The notes under the pieces were generated by a model. It had not been told where the DNA came from. It did no database searches and was given only the letters and a program-made list of their open reading frames with translations. Source: Brumicola pallidula DSM 14239 = ACAM 615 (GTDB lineage Bacteria; Pseudomonadota; Gammaproteobacteria; Enterobacterales; Alteromonadaceae). Taken from it: DNA of 64,000 nucleotides. Below, piece after piece: positions 9,418 to 18,690 of this stretch (its first letter is position 1; every line of letters starts with the position of its first letter). The translations under genes were made by a program, and so were the position numbers. Location: assembly GCF_000428905.1 (NCBI RefSeq), contig NZ_AUAV01000011.1, positions 152,264 to 216,263 of the forward strand, written 5' to 3'.

Positions 9418-11820
9418 CTAAATGGGAGAACCCGGTGGCAATTGCTTAACCGCAAAACTCCCCAACCATTCGTTCGACGTCCAATAATGCTCAATGTACT
9501 TCAGTAATACCTTGCCTTGAGCACTTCTGTCTTTCTTGGCTAACCAACTCTGATAACTTAACAATTCGCCTTGCATCGCTAACTTGACTTCGGGTGACAA
9601 TTCATCTGCTTTCAGCACATCAAAGAAAATATTTAGCGCAACGTGCTTAATACGTTGTTCTAAAATATCCTTAGAGCTCGTCTTCACTAAAGTCTCAAAT
9701 ACCAAGCTAAGCACTTTTTGAGCACTTGGAATGCGAGTATCCAAAGAATGTTGATATGCCAATCGGTTCAACCTTATTGGCTCCAACAAAGTCGTGATCG
9801 CATAAGCTGATGCTGCCTCTGCTGCGCTGACTGGGTCAAACACAATCCCCATTCTACCATTGGTACTTTCTCTGTTTCGGCTGCTACCGTAAGCTTTGGG
9901 GTTAATCAGTTTTGCTAGCGATGGTTGTATGGCTAGATAATCGGCTGACGCTGCATTGACAACCATTTCGGCTGCTTTAAGTTGCGTTTCCCCGGTTACA
10001 AACGCACTGCCTTTGAGTGGTAAGTTTAGCTCTTTTTGTTCATATTCATAGATAACGCCAGATACTTGTTTTACTAGCGCATCCAACTGATATCGGTGTG
10101 AATAATATATCGGAACGAGGCGTTCCTCGAGCGAAGACAAGTCGGCACCGACTGGTAATGAATTAGCACCGAAACGCGTTAGCGCAAACTTTCTGACCGC
10201 ACTTATTCTTGCAAATTCGTCAACTGGGCTCTTACCGTTATCCCATAAATGGCCATCACTTGACGCTCTTTTGCTAGTTCTAGTATCAGGATCTGATTTA
10301 TATAAAAAGCCGGTTTTCCTTGCTTGCGAGATTAATGCGCTTAACGCTTTATTTTCATCGGCATCAGCAAAATCCTGATAACCATAAGCAATGACATATT
10401 TGTCCCAATCACCGATCCCTTTGTCGTAAGCATTTTTGAGTGAAATTTCACCATTTTCCAAACTGATAAGTGGATGTGGATAGTCCATCACCGACGCACG
10501 ATCATTTTCACTTGCGGCGAAATTATGTGCGATGCCTAAGGTATGGCCAACTTCGTGCGCGGATAATTGCCTAATACGATCCAACGCCATCGCTAGCTGT
10601 GCATTTGTATTGGCTTTTCCTGTACTTTCATCATCAAAAGGACTTGTCATACCAAGTGCAATTAAGAAATCTTGTCTTACTCGCAACGAGCCTAAAGTCA
10701 CATGTCCTTTTATGATTTCACCTGTTCGCGGATCAATAACAGAACTGCCGTAAGACCAACCTCGCGTTGCTCTGTGAACCCATTGGATCACGTTATAGCG
10801 CGCGTCCATAGGATCGGCACCTTCAGGTAGTACTTTGACTTGAAATGCATTCTTATAACCGGCAGCCGCAAATGCTTGATCCCACCACAACGCACCTTCT
10901 CTTAATGCGGTCATAACTGGCTCTGGGATCCCCGGGTCTAAATGATAAATAATCGGCTCTACCGGTGCACTTACCTCTGCATTAGGATTCATTTTTGACA
11001 AACGGTGACGTGGAATAAACTTCTGTTCCATTTCAGCATCTAAAGGTGCTGAATAGTCATAGAAACTGTGTTTCAAAAATCCTGAATAAGGATGGAAAAC
11101 ACGTGTTTTATAGCCATCGTCAGGTAAAGCGAAAAACGAATGGTGTAGATGCACAGAAACACTTTTTGCATCGGGCGTTACTTGTCGAATATATCGACCT
11201 TTTGGCGTGCCGGCAAAAGTCACTAGTGCTTCAAGTTCAGTATTACGCTCAAATGCTTTTGTTTTGGGTAAATAAATGCCAGAACGAGCACTATCTATCG
11301 AATAACTACCCTGTCCAGTTTGACTTAACTGCTCGGTAATACCATGCACGTCGGATAACAAAAAAGCGGTGTAATCAATATAGATTTTACCAACGCTTTC
11401 ATGTGCCACTTCAAACCCAGCGATGACTGAATCAGCAAAAGCTTCATCAATACTGTTACGTTCGGCAACGTTGCTTGAACTTGCGCGATAATCAGTATTA
11501 AGCTGCTTTAATAATATTTTATTGCCAAAACGTTGAAACTCAACTAAACGAGTGTCTCCTAACTGACCTCGGTCTAGTCCAATATCATTTGAACCAATGC
11601 CGTGCGGTAAGCTACTTTGAAATAGCATTTGTTGATTAAGTTGCGCAACATCCAATGCCAAGTAAACTTTGTCGTCACTATTAGAATATACAATTTCTAC
11701 AAAGCCAGACATTGCTTGTTTAGCCTGTAAAAAGTCTTCTTTATCTTGCGCCTGAACTACTTGTAATAAGCATAGCAAAACTAAAAAAAAGACAGAACTC
11801 ATGCACTTCGTCAAACTCAT
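9418..11820 (-). CDS. Exported zinc metalloprotease (DUF5117/DUF4953 type)
   Basis: An 800-aa secreted or periplasmic protease of the large metzincin-like family annotated as zinc-dependent metalloprotease with DUF5117 and DUF4953. The signal peptide is MSLTKCMSSVFFLVLLCLLQ, cleaved near VQA-Q. The zinc site HEVGHTLGIAHN (H-E-x-x-H-x-x-G-x-x-H) is near residue 425, followed by a VMDYPHP stretch resembling a Met-turn. The ATG has a good ribosome site (AAGGAG, 9 nt upstream). It is monocistronic and converges on hemN with a 13-bp gap. Natural substrates of the family are not known to me. Confidence 0.9.
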   Translation of the reverse strand: MSLTKCMSSVFFLVLLCLLQVVQAQDKEDFLQAKQAMSGFVEIVYSNSDDKVYLALDVAQLNQQMLFQSSLPHGIGSNDIGLDRGQLGDTRLVEFQRFGNKILLKQLNTDYRASSSNVAERNSIDEAFADSVIAGFEVAHESVGKIYIDYTAFLLSDVHGITEQLSQTGQGSYSIDSARSGIYLPKTKAFERNTELEALVTFAGTPKGRYIRQVTPDAKSVSVHLHHSFFALPDDGYKTRVFHPYSGFLKHSFYDYSAPLDAEMEQKFIPRHRLSKMNPNAEVSAPVEPIIYHLDPGIPEPVMTALREGALWWDQAFAAAGYKNAFQVKVLPEGADPMDARYNVIQWVHRATRGWSYGSSVIDPRTGEIIKGHVTLGSLRVRQDFLIALGMTSPFDDESTGKANTNAQLAMALDRIRQLSAHEVGHTLGIAHNFAASENDRASVMDYPHPLISLENGEISLKNAYDKGIGDWDKYVIAYGYQDFADADENKALSALISQARKTGFLYKSDPDTRTSKRASSDGHLWDNGKSPVDEFARISAVRKFALTRFGANSLPVGADLSSLEERLVPIYYSHRYQLDALVKQVSGVIYEYEQKELNLPLKGSAFVTGETQLKAAEMVVNAASADYLAIQPSLAKLINPKAYGSSRNRESTNGRMGIVFDPVSAAEAASAYAITTLLEPIRLNRLAYQHSLDTRIPSAQKVLSLVFETLVKTSSKDILEQRIKHVALNIFFDVLKADELSPEVKLAMQGELLSYQSWLAKKDRSAQGKVLLKYIEHYWTSNEWLGSFAVKQLPPGSPI

Positions 11821-12068
11821 TTGTTACCACTCCTTATATTTTTTATATTTTCTATATTTTCTATATTTTTGTTATTTATTATTTATTATTTTGTCTGCAC
11901 ATTGCTTGATCTGAATCATCAGCAAAGATGGATATTTAACCTAGAATTTAATCTCACTTATGACGCTAACAACACCTTTTTATTTACTCTCACAACTAAG
12001 ATGCGTTGTCGCAAATCTGACTGCGTATGCCTAGAAGTAAAATCACAGGTGTCTAAGGGATAGAAACT

Positions 12069-12473
12069 ATGCCTCACTCAGAAGCTAATGACAACTTAGA
12101 AGAAAAGTCAAAATGCAAAATCTTATCTTTGGTTGCAGACGAAACGACCGAGATAACATTATCAGATCTACCTGTGTTTGGCGCTAGTCTAACCTTCAGA
12201 GAAGATATCGCTACTTTACAAAATAGTATTGTTGACCCAAGCCAACTTATCGGTTGGATAGATTGCTCGTCCTTGACTAAATTGGCTTGTTTAAACCAAC
12301 AACACTATTTTGATGCTCAGCACTTTATGCGAGTTAAACAAAACCAATTATTCTTTTCTAAAACCGTGAAAGTGCATACCGTGAACACTGACTTAAATAA
12401 TTCTAAAAAAATTCTTACCTTTTCCATTGTGCCTGCATCGAAGAGCCCAGTAGTGGTAAAAATAAAAGGTTAG
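12069..12473 (+). CDS. Hypothetical protein, 134 aa
   Basis: A small soluble protein that I do not recognise. It has no signal peptide or membrane segment. Features are an acidic N-terminus and a Cys pair (WIDCSSLTKLACLNQQ). The ATG follows AAGGGA at a workable distance and the ORF has normal codon use, so it is probably real. It is divergent from the metalloprotease gene and convergent with recD. The last seven codons and the stop lie in the first copy of a perfect 23-bp tandem duplication (12453-12498). Without the duplication the protein would end at the same residue. Confidence 0.5.
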   Translation: MPHSEANDNLEEKSKCKILSLVADETTEITLSDLPVFGASLTFREDIATLQNSIVDPSQLIGWIDCSSLTKLACLNQQHYFDAQHFMRVKQNQLFFSKTVKVHTVNTDLNNSKKILTFSIVPASKSPVVVKIKG

Positions 12474-12498
12474 GAGTGGTAAAAATAAAAGGTTAGGA
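12453..12498. repeat. Perfect 23-bp tandem duplication
   Basis: Two identical adjacent copies (12453-12475 and 12476-12498) of a unit beginning GTGGTAAAAATAAAAGG. The first covers the stop codon of the 134-aa gene; the second is its 3' flank. Exact identity suggests a recent slippage event. Confidence 0.9.
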
Positions 12499-12530
12499 GT
12501 TTAATTAGGCGGCCAAATCAGTCTCTAAAC

Positions 12531-14714
12531 TTAGCTAGTCAACTTTCGTTTTAAGCCACTAAATCGCGTTGATGTTTTTTCTATGCAATCGTTAAGCGCC
12601 GGTAAGCTAGCGATAATGCCAATACTTTGTTTTGCTCTAGTGACCCCTGTATAAAGTAATTCTCGGCTCAAATGCTGGCTAGTATAAAACATAGCGTTGT
12701 TGACCACTATATTGGGTAGTAAAATATCAACATGCTCAAACTCCGAGCCCTGAGTCTTATGAATTGTCATTGCATAAACCAATTCAAACGCAGGTAACGA
12801 AATAAAACTGAATGCCAAGTGAGTTCCGGGAATATCTGGATCTGGGAAGCATGCACGCAATTGACCATCGTCATTGCTCCAAACAACACCAATATCGCCA
12901 TTAAATAAATGTAAACGGTAATCATTTTGAACAATCATGATTGGCATGCCATGGTACATCTGCCCTGCATCAATGTGTGAAAAACGTTTTCTTAGTTGTT
13001 GTTCAATTTGAGTATTCAGAAATTCTGTACCTAAGCGACCTTTTTTAGTCGCAGACAACAATCTATATTGCTTTAATTGCTGGATCGCTTGGTCAACATC
13101 ACGACTTTCAAATATACACGCGTAACGCTGCGCAATTTGCTCTAATAATATGGTTTTTAATGTCCCTGCCTGCGTGTAGGCATCTTCATGCCATGTTATA
13201 ACGGATGTTTCTGGCTCTGTTATTAGCAGTGATAATTGCTGTGTTGTTTTCTTGTTTTCCAAATTTGACGTTTCACTGTTAATTTTAGCGCTTGTCAACA
13301 GCCCTGCAAACTGTGCTGACTGACCCAGTAATATGTTGTGTGCCAGTTGCGTGATTTCATTTTGCGAACGCATACTTTTTTGTAAAAACGTAACGTGATT
13401 ATAGTGGAATAAACTTTCATTATTCGCTTCACTATTCACTTCAAGTTCACTATGGTCGTTCGCATTCATTTTGTTCTGACTATTGTTAGTTGCAAAACCA
13501 GGCAGTAATTTATTCAGTAATTGCCTATGTGATTGACTATAAACTCCTGAATAATCGCCTAATATTGCAGCATACTGCCAATCGGCTTGATTAACCAAGT
13601 CCTTTAACAATCCGCCACTCTCAACTGACGGAAGCTGATTTGCATCTCCAATTAATACTAATTTTGCCGTTTTAGGCAGTGCACGTAACAACTTAGCCAT
13701 CATGGCTAAATCAATCATAGACACTTCGTCTATTACCAAAAAGTCACAATCTAATTGCTTTTTGTGGTTATATTTTGGGTCTATGCCATACATACCTATA
13801 CCGAGTAGACGATGAATTGTTTTTGCTTGGATCATCGGCATTAAGTCGGTAATCAATGTCGCAACTTGGTTTTCTTTATTCGAATTAAGTAATTGCGTAA
13901 ATTCGGCCAAAATAGATTCATTTAAGCGTTGTGCTGCCTTTCCTGTTGGGGCCGCTAGCATCAACTTTACCTGAGTTGATGAGTCCTTCTTTTGTGTATA
14001 CAGCCAAGATAATAATAGTCGAGCAACCGTGTAGGTTTTACCGGTTCCTGCACCCCCACTTATAATGGAGGTTTGTGCAATAAGTCCATTGGCTGCAGAT
14101 ACCTGCTGCCAGTCAATATCCTGCCCATTTTTCGCAGGGAATAACGTTGGCCAAAGCTCATCGGCGCATTGTTGTAAGCTTGCAAACGCGGGTTCAAAAT
14201 CAACTAAGAGCTGTGTTTGTTGTTGCCTAAAAAAATCAGCGACTTCATTTTCGTAATTTGCATATCGTCCACTATATAAATTGGGTTCATCCCATTGTAT
14301 ATCGTTTCTTGATGGACAAATGTTATCAAAACGTTGAATAACATCGCTCAGCTTTGCTGCACTTACAAATACAAAACCAGCTTTCAATTTGGCATTCTGT
14401 TTGCTGAAACTTGATCCATATTGAGTAACATCGGCCTCTGACCAACAGGTCTTTTCTGCGATGGCTGCAATGTTAAGGCAACTGTGCCCTTGCCTTTGGA
14501 AATAGGAGAGAGCCAACAGCACATGAAAGAGTTGCCCAAGTGATTTTTGATCGTTGAAAAAGTCATTCTCGGCATCGAGCTCAAACCGTTGGATGATTGC
14601 ATTATTAGCAAAATAATAGTCGATAGATTGAATATCATGCAACGCTAGCAAACAATCAGAGCACGACGAATAACCGGTCTGTTTTGCTATGGACGGAGGA
14701 AGAGAAAACAACAT
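12531..14714 (-). CDS. recD: Exodeoxyribonuclease V alpha subunit RecD
   Basis: The 5'-3' helicase subunit of RecBCD, 727 aa (E. coli about 608). Walker A is SGGAGTGKTYTVARLLL near residue 220. The DE-box is LVIDEVSMIDLAMMAKLL. The C-terminal helicase motif is YAMTIHKTQGSEFEHV, followed by TGVTRAKQ. The excess length over E. coli includes a polar Asn/Glu-rich insertion around residues 400-440 and 470-490. Last gene of the recC-recB-recD operon, starting four bases after the recB stop. Confidence 0.96.
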   Translation of the reverse strand: MLFSLPPSIAKQTGYSSCSDCLLALHDIQSIDYYFANNAIIQRFELDAENDFFNDQKSLGQLFHVLLALSYFQRQGHSCLNIAAIAEKTCWSEADVTQYGSSFSKQNAKLKAGFVFVSAAKLSDVIQRFDNICPSRNDIQWDEPNLYSGRYANYENEVADFFRQQQTQLLVDFEPAFASLQQCADELWPTLFPAKNGQDIDWQQVSAANGLIAQTSIISGGAGTGKTYTVARLLLSWLYTQKKDSSTQVKLMLAAPTGKAAQRLNESILAEFTQLLNSNKENQVATLITDLMPMIQAKTIHRLLGIGMYGIDPKYNHKKQLDCDFLVIDEVSMIDLAMMAKLLRALPKTAKLVLIGDANQLPSVESGGLLKDLVNQADWQYAAILGDYSGVYSQSHRQLLNKLLPGFATNNSQNKMNANDHSELEVNSEANNESLFHYNHVTFLQKSMRSQNEITQLAHNILLGQSAQFAGLLTSAKINSETSNLENKKTTQQLSLLITEPETSVITWHEDAYTQAGTLKTILLEQIAQRYACIFESRDVDQAIQQLKQYRLLSATKKGRLGTEFLNTQIEQQLRKRFSHIDAGQMYHGMPIMIVQNDYRLHLFNGDIGVVWSNDDGQLRACFPDPDIPGTHLAFSFISLPAFELVYAMTIHKTQGSEFEHVDILLPNIVVNNAMFYTSQHLSRELLYTGVTRAKQSIGIIASLPALNDCIEKTSTRFSGLKRKLTS

Positions 14715-14718
14715 GCTT

Positions 14719-17700
14719 TTAAGCCTCTTCTTTAGTTGGCTTAAACAGGTTTTCGAGCAAGTCGATATACTGCTTATCTACTTTATCAAAAAACACTCCG
14801 CTAGATCCGCCGTCGAATTGACTGTCGGGCGACATACCACGCAGATATAAATAGAAAACCCCGCCAAAATGGGTTTCGAAAGAATAGTCGCCAAGCTGCT
14901 GCTTTAAATACTTGTGCAGAGCCAATGAGTACAGTAAGTATTGTAAGTCATACAAATGCTGTTGATTGTTTTCATGCAGTTTCTCGGTGCTGTAGTGCCT
15001 TGGCGAATCCCCCATATGAGTCGACTTATAATCGGCAACATAGTACTTACCGTCATGCTCAAATATGAGGTCAATAAACCCATGCATCATCCCGCTGAGC
15101 TCAGGAATATCAGCCATTGATATACTTAGCGCAGACAAGCCTCTACTTTTCCGTAAGTGCTGGCGGTATTGTTGCAGTACTTTTGCCACGTGCCTCACTT
15201 TTAAATGCGGCATTGGGAAATAAAATTCGGCTTCTCGTAACGTATGCTTAACGGTTAAGTCTGCCAAACAGAAGTCATTAATAAGCGGCGTCTTTAGACA
15301 GCTATCTAGCCACTCAAAAAGTGCCACAAGCTCTTTTTCTTGCAAGACCTTATACTTTGACAATGCGACAATTGACGCACTTTCCCAATCGGGTGAATGA
15401 AAATCAACTTGCTCTAAAATATCATGCAACAGGTTTCCGGTATCCGCACCTTTTTCGATTTGATACCTTATGACCAACGAATTTTCACTGATATTCTGTG
15501 ATGTTTGCGCTGAGGCCTGATCTAGCAGCTCATCTGTTCTCGTCTCAATGCTAACAATCTTATGTTCGCTTGCTGTTTCAATTGCATGCAAGGAAATTTG
15601 ATTCGGCGATGCCACATCATAATAACTGTTATTATCGCTTTTGTGAAAGCGCGACAAATTTGAAAATGAGCTGATTATCCATGCCGACCGTTTAGCTAAT
15701 TTTGCGTCCACAAAAGCAGGCACTATAATTTCATCATCGGCTTGATAAGCACTTGACATGACGGGGGGTATATCAACATTCACGGCACTGCTGTTGCTGT
15801 GCAAAGCGCCATTCACAGATGCTGCATCGTTGGTTTCAAACACATGCGTAGTCAGCCAATTCATTATCTTTGAATGAGCAGGGTCTTCAGATTTACAATC
15901 GTTCAGGCTTTCATTTGGAATGCCCAAGGCTGAATTTAGCGCTGACTCACTATTACTGATGTCGTTTACTACCCCCAAGTAACAGCGATACTCTGCTCGA
16001 GTCACCGCGACATACATTAAGCGCATTTTTTCGGCATGCTCTTGCTTAGCATATTCATTCAAGCTCGCGTGCGTTGCACCTAATTGATAAATCGATTGTG
16101 CGCTTTGCATATCTTGGTATTTAAAATGTTGAATGGTGCTTGTTTTTCTTCTACGTGGATCTTTATATTTATTGCCAAAAGGAACGAACACAATAGGATA
16201 CTCCAATCCCTTTGAACCATGTTGAGTCACAATTTTTATTAAATTGGCATCACTCTCAAGACGTAATTGCACCTCTTCATCGGCAACGTGATCAAATATT
16301 TGGTGGCTCAACCAAGCCAGTTGTTGTTCGGGCAGCTTATTGAGAACAGCATTTTTTGCCATCGCCTCAGCCAAATGCATCATGTTTGTTAAACTTCGCT
16401 CTGGTGAGGTTTGTGGTTCATAGTTTTCTTTTATTAGTGTCAGCAAAAGACTAAAAATACCAAGTTGTGCCCACTTTGCTTTAAATTCAAAGCAACTAAC
16501 GACCAGTTTTTCCCATTCGGGATGCATTAAGTCGCTGTGTAACTCAAGCAATGTTTTTTGCTGATCCTTCGGTGACATATGGTTAGCAATAACTCCACTT
16601 AACAACGAGCTATTCGCGCCCGCAACTAAAGTTGATCTGTTTGTACTGTGTAAAATCGCATCCAATACTCGATACAACTCCGTCGCTTGAGGGCTTGAAA
16701 ACAGTGGCGTTTTATCACTTAAATAAACCGACTTTAAGCCAACCGCATCCAAGCTATTTTTAACCAGTGTTGCCTCTATCCTGTCTTTAACTAATACCGC
16801 AATATCGGCTGGCACAACCTTGTTATCACCAATTTTAGCGTCACCGAGTAAGCGCATTATTTCAAGTGAGCTCCAGTCTAATACTTGTTGTTCTAACTCA
16901 ACCTTTTTCCTCTTTGTATTGTTGTTACCAATTGAGGTTTCAGCGCCGTCCGAAGATAACATATAGGTCATTGCTGTTCTTGAAGCTAAAGGGTCAAACA
17001 GAGGTGAACTGGCCGCTTTTGAGAATGGCGTGGATTTTATAACTTCATAGTCAATGTCAAAACCAAACACCGGTCGTGATTGTTCTTGTAGCAATGAATG
17101 TCCGTAAAATAATCGATTATAACCCGTTACCATTTGTGCACTAGAACGCCAGTTGGTGTCCATCAACCAAACATGATCAGCGTCTTGCTTGGCAGCAAGA
17201 TAAACAAAAATATCACCGCCTCTAAAACCATAAATAGCCTGTTTGGGATCACCTATCATCAATAACAAACTATTTTTGTCTGCCTTCGGATAAAGTTTGT
17301 CAAGTATCTGGTACTGATGGCGATCCGTATCTTGAAATTCATCCACTAATGCAACTGGAAATTGACGTCGGATTGAATCAAGTAAATTTACATCCTGACT
17401 TTGTAGGGCATTTGAAAACACACTAATGAGATCGTCAAATAACACAACATGTGCCTTCTTCTTTGCCATCTCAACCCGTTCACGAATAGCGTAAACTCCC
17501 TCTTTCACAACCCCAAGCACTGCCGTCAATTGCGCATTTCTTTCTAATTGCTTGGTGCTTTGTTCAAGCCACCTTTTAATCTCAGATCGAAGTGCTTTTA
17601 GTGGCTCCAACATGGCTTTAGCCTCAGGTGAGGATCGAAAGCGATTGCCATTAATAAAATCGCCCATTTCTGGCGGCATAGTTAACACTTGCAGTAAATC

Positions 17701-18687
17701 GACACTCTCATCCTCAACGCTCTCATCCTCAACGCTCTCATCCTCAACGCTCTCATCCTGAACGCTCTCATCCTCGACTCTATCATCTCCGACACTTTCA
17801 TCCTCTGCATTCTCATTCTCTAAACAGCCAGCACCTTGTTGCGATGATTGTTTTGTTATAGTTGCAGTAATATCCGCGCTCTCATTGAGGGCTATGTAAG
17901 TTAATAACGTTTCAAACCAAGCCATGATCAAATGCCACTCTTGTGTGCGTTTGCATTCATCCTTATGGCCGACAACGGCTGCCTCAAAAAGCACAGTTTG
18001 GTTTTGTTGTAAGTGCTTAAACAACTGTTTAATAAAATCAACTTGCTCATGCAGTTGACGTGCTAAGTTTGCATTTTCATCTGTCTGCACTTGAGCCATT
18101 GTCACCTGAGTCAATGCTAGATCTGAAGAAATTGCTGACCTGAATTCGTTAAAGAAATTATCAGGGATGTGCCAATTCTTTGCTGATAACAACGCAAAAC
18201 TGGCTTTATTTTTGGTCGCTACTCTTAAATAGTCTTGCACACCTTGCAACAGTAGTTCTGTTGAATCGGTGACTAACTCCAATTCTAAATCGGCTTTTAG
18301 TGAGACCGCAAATTGCTTCAATACACGTTGACAAAAACCATGTATAGTAAAAATAGAGGCTTCATCGAGTGATAAAAGTGCTGCCGTTAGCAAAGCATCC
18401 CCCTCTTCAAGGCCCACTCTACTGATTAGCGTTTGTGTGAAATCAGATTGCTTGTCGGCATACCATTCATCGTGTATTTCCAGCAAAAATGCGGCGACTC
18501 GGCCCTTTATTTCCTCAGTGGCTGCTCGCGTATATGTCATCACTAAGATTTCTTGCACTGACAACCTTTTTTCAAGGATTAACCGAGCATACAGACGCGT
18601 GATATTAAAGGTTTTACCTGTCCCTGCACTCGCTTCTATTAAATGGCGACTGTGTAATTCAAGGTTAAGAGGATCAAGTTGCAACAT
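14719..18687 (-). CDS. recB: Exodeoxyribonuclease V beta subunit RecB
   Basis: The 3'-5' helicase and nuclease subunit of RecBCD, 1322 aa (E. coli 1180). Walker A is IEASAGTGKTFNI at residues 17-29. UvrD-type motifs follow (VALVDEFQDTDRHQY, MIGDPKQAIYGFRGGD, TQHGSKGLEYPIVFVPF, MYVAVTRAEYRCYL). The C-terminal nuclease domain has GMMHGFIDLIFEHDGKYYVA then DYKST, carrying the Asp and Lys of the PD-(D/E)xK site. Residues about 289-328 are an acidic pentapeptide repeat (E-D-E-S-V) encoded by a 15-bp DNA repeat. It starts three bases after the recC stop. No ptrA gene lies between recC and recB. Confidence 0.97.
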   Translation of the reverse strand: MLQLDPLNLELHSRHLIEASAGTGKTFNITRLYARLILEKRLSVQEILVMTYTRAATEEIKGRVAAFLLEIHDEWYADKQSDFTQTLISRVGLEEGDALLTAALLSLDEASIFTIHGFCQRVLKQFAVSLKADLELELVTDSTELLLQGVQDYLRVATKNKASFALLSAKNWHIPDNFFNEFRSAISSDLALTQVTMAQVQTDENANLARQLHEQVDFIKQLFKHLQQNQTVLFEAAVVGHKDECKRTQEWHLIMAWFETLLTYIALNESADITATITKQSSQQGAGCLENENAEDESVGDDRVEDESVQDESVEDESVEDESVEDESVDLLQVLTMPPEMGDFINGNRFRSSPEAKAMLEPLKALRSEIKRWLEQSTKQLERNAQLTAVLGVVKEGVYAIRERVEMAKKKAHVVLFDDLISVFSNALQSQDVNLLDSIRRQFPVALVDEFQDTDRHQYQILDKLYPKADKNSLLLMIGDPKQAIYGFRGGDIFVYLAAKQDADHVWLMDTNWRSSAQMVTGYNRLFYGHSLLQEQSRPVFGFDIDYEVIKSTPFSKAASSPLFDPLASRTAMTYMLSSDGAETSIGNNNTKRKKVELEQQVLDWSSLEIMRLLGDAKIGDNKVVPADIAVLVKDRIEATLVKNSLDAVGLKSVYLSDKTPLFSSPQATELYRVLDAILHSTNRSTLVAGANSSLLSGVIANHMSPKDQQKTLLELHSDLMHPEWEKLVVSCFEFKAKWAQLGIFSLLLTLIKENYEPQTSPERSLTNMMHLAEAMAKNAVLNKLPEQQLAWLSHQIFDHVADEEVQLRLESDANLIKIVTQHGSKGLEYPIVFVPFGNKYKDPRRRKTSTIQHFKYQDMQSAQSIYQLGATHASLNEYAKQEHAEKMRLMYVAVTRAEYRCYLGVVNDISNSESALNSALGIPNESLNDCKSEDPAHSKIMNWLTTHVFETNDAASVNGALHSNSSAVNVDIPPVMSSAYQADDEIIVPAFVDAKLAKRSAWIISSFSNLSRFHKSDNNSYYDVASPNQISLHAIETASEHKIVSIETRTDELLDQASAQTSQNISENSLVIRYQIEKGADTGNLLHDILEQVDFHSPDWESASIVALSKYKVLQEKELVALFEWLDSCLKTPLINDFCLADLTVKHTLREAEFYFPMPHLKVRHVAKVLQQYRQHLRKSRGLSALSISMADIPELSGMMHGFIDLIFEHDGKYYVADYKSTHMGDSPRHYSTEKLHENNQQHLYDLQYLLYSLALHKYLKQQLGDYSFETHFGGVFYLYLRGMSPDSQFDGGSSGVFFDKVDKQYIDLLENLFKPTKEEA
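17705..17824. repeat. 15-bp in-frame tandem repeat inside recB
   Basis: Eight consecutive 15-bp units; the first three are identical (CTCTCATCCTCAACG on the plus strand), the fourth differs by one base, the rest diverge progressively. Read on the coding strand they give the pentapeptide E-D-E-S-V and variants (GDDRV, QDESV). The unit is a multiple of three, so copy changes keep the frame. Confidence 0.92.
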
Positions 18688-18690
18688 AAA

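Noticed and set aside
11821..12063. 80-codon ORF starting at TTG beside the metalloprotease start
   Set aside because: Its N-terminal half is low-complexity (TTTTCTATA repeats), it overlaps the promoter of the divergent gene, and it has no ribosome site.
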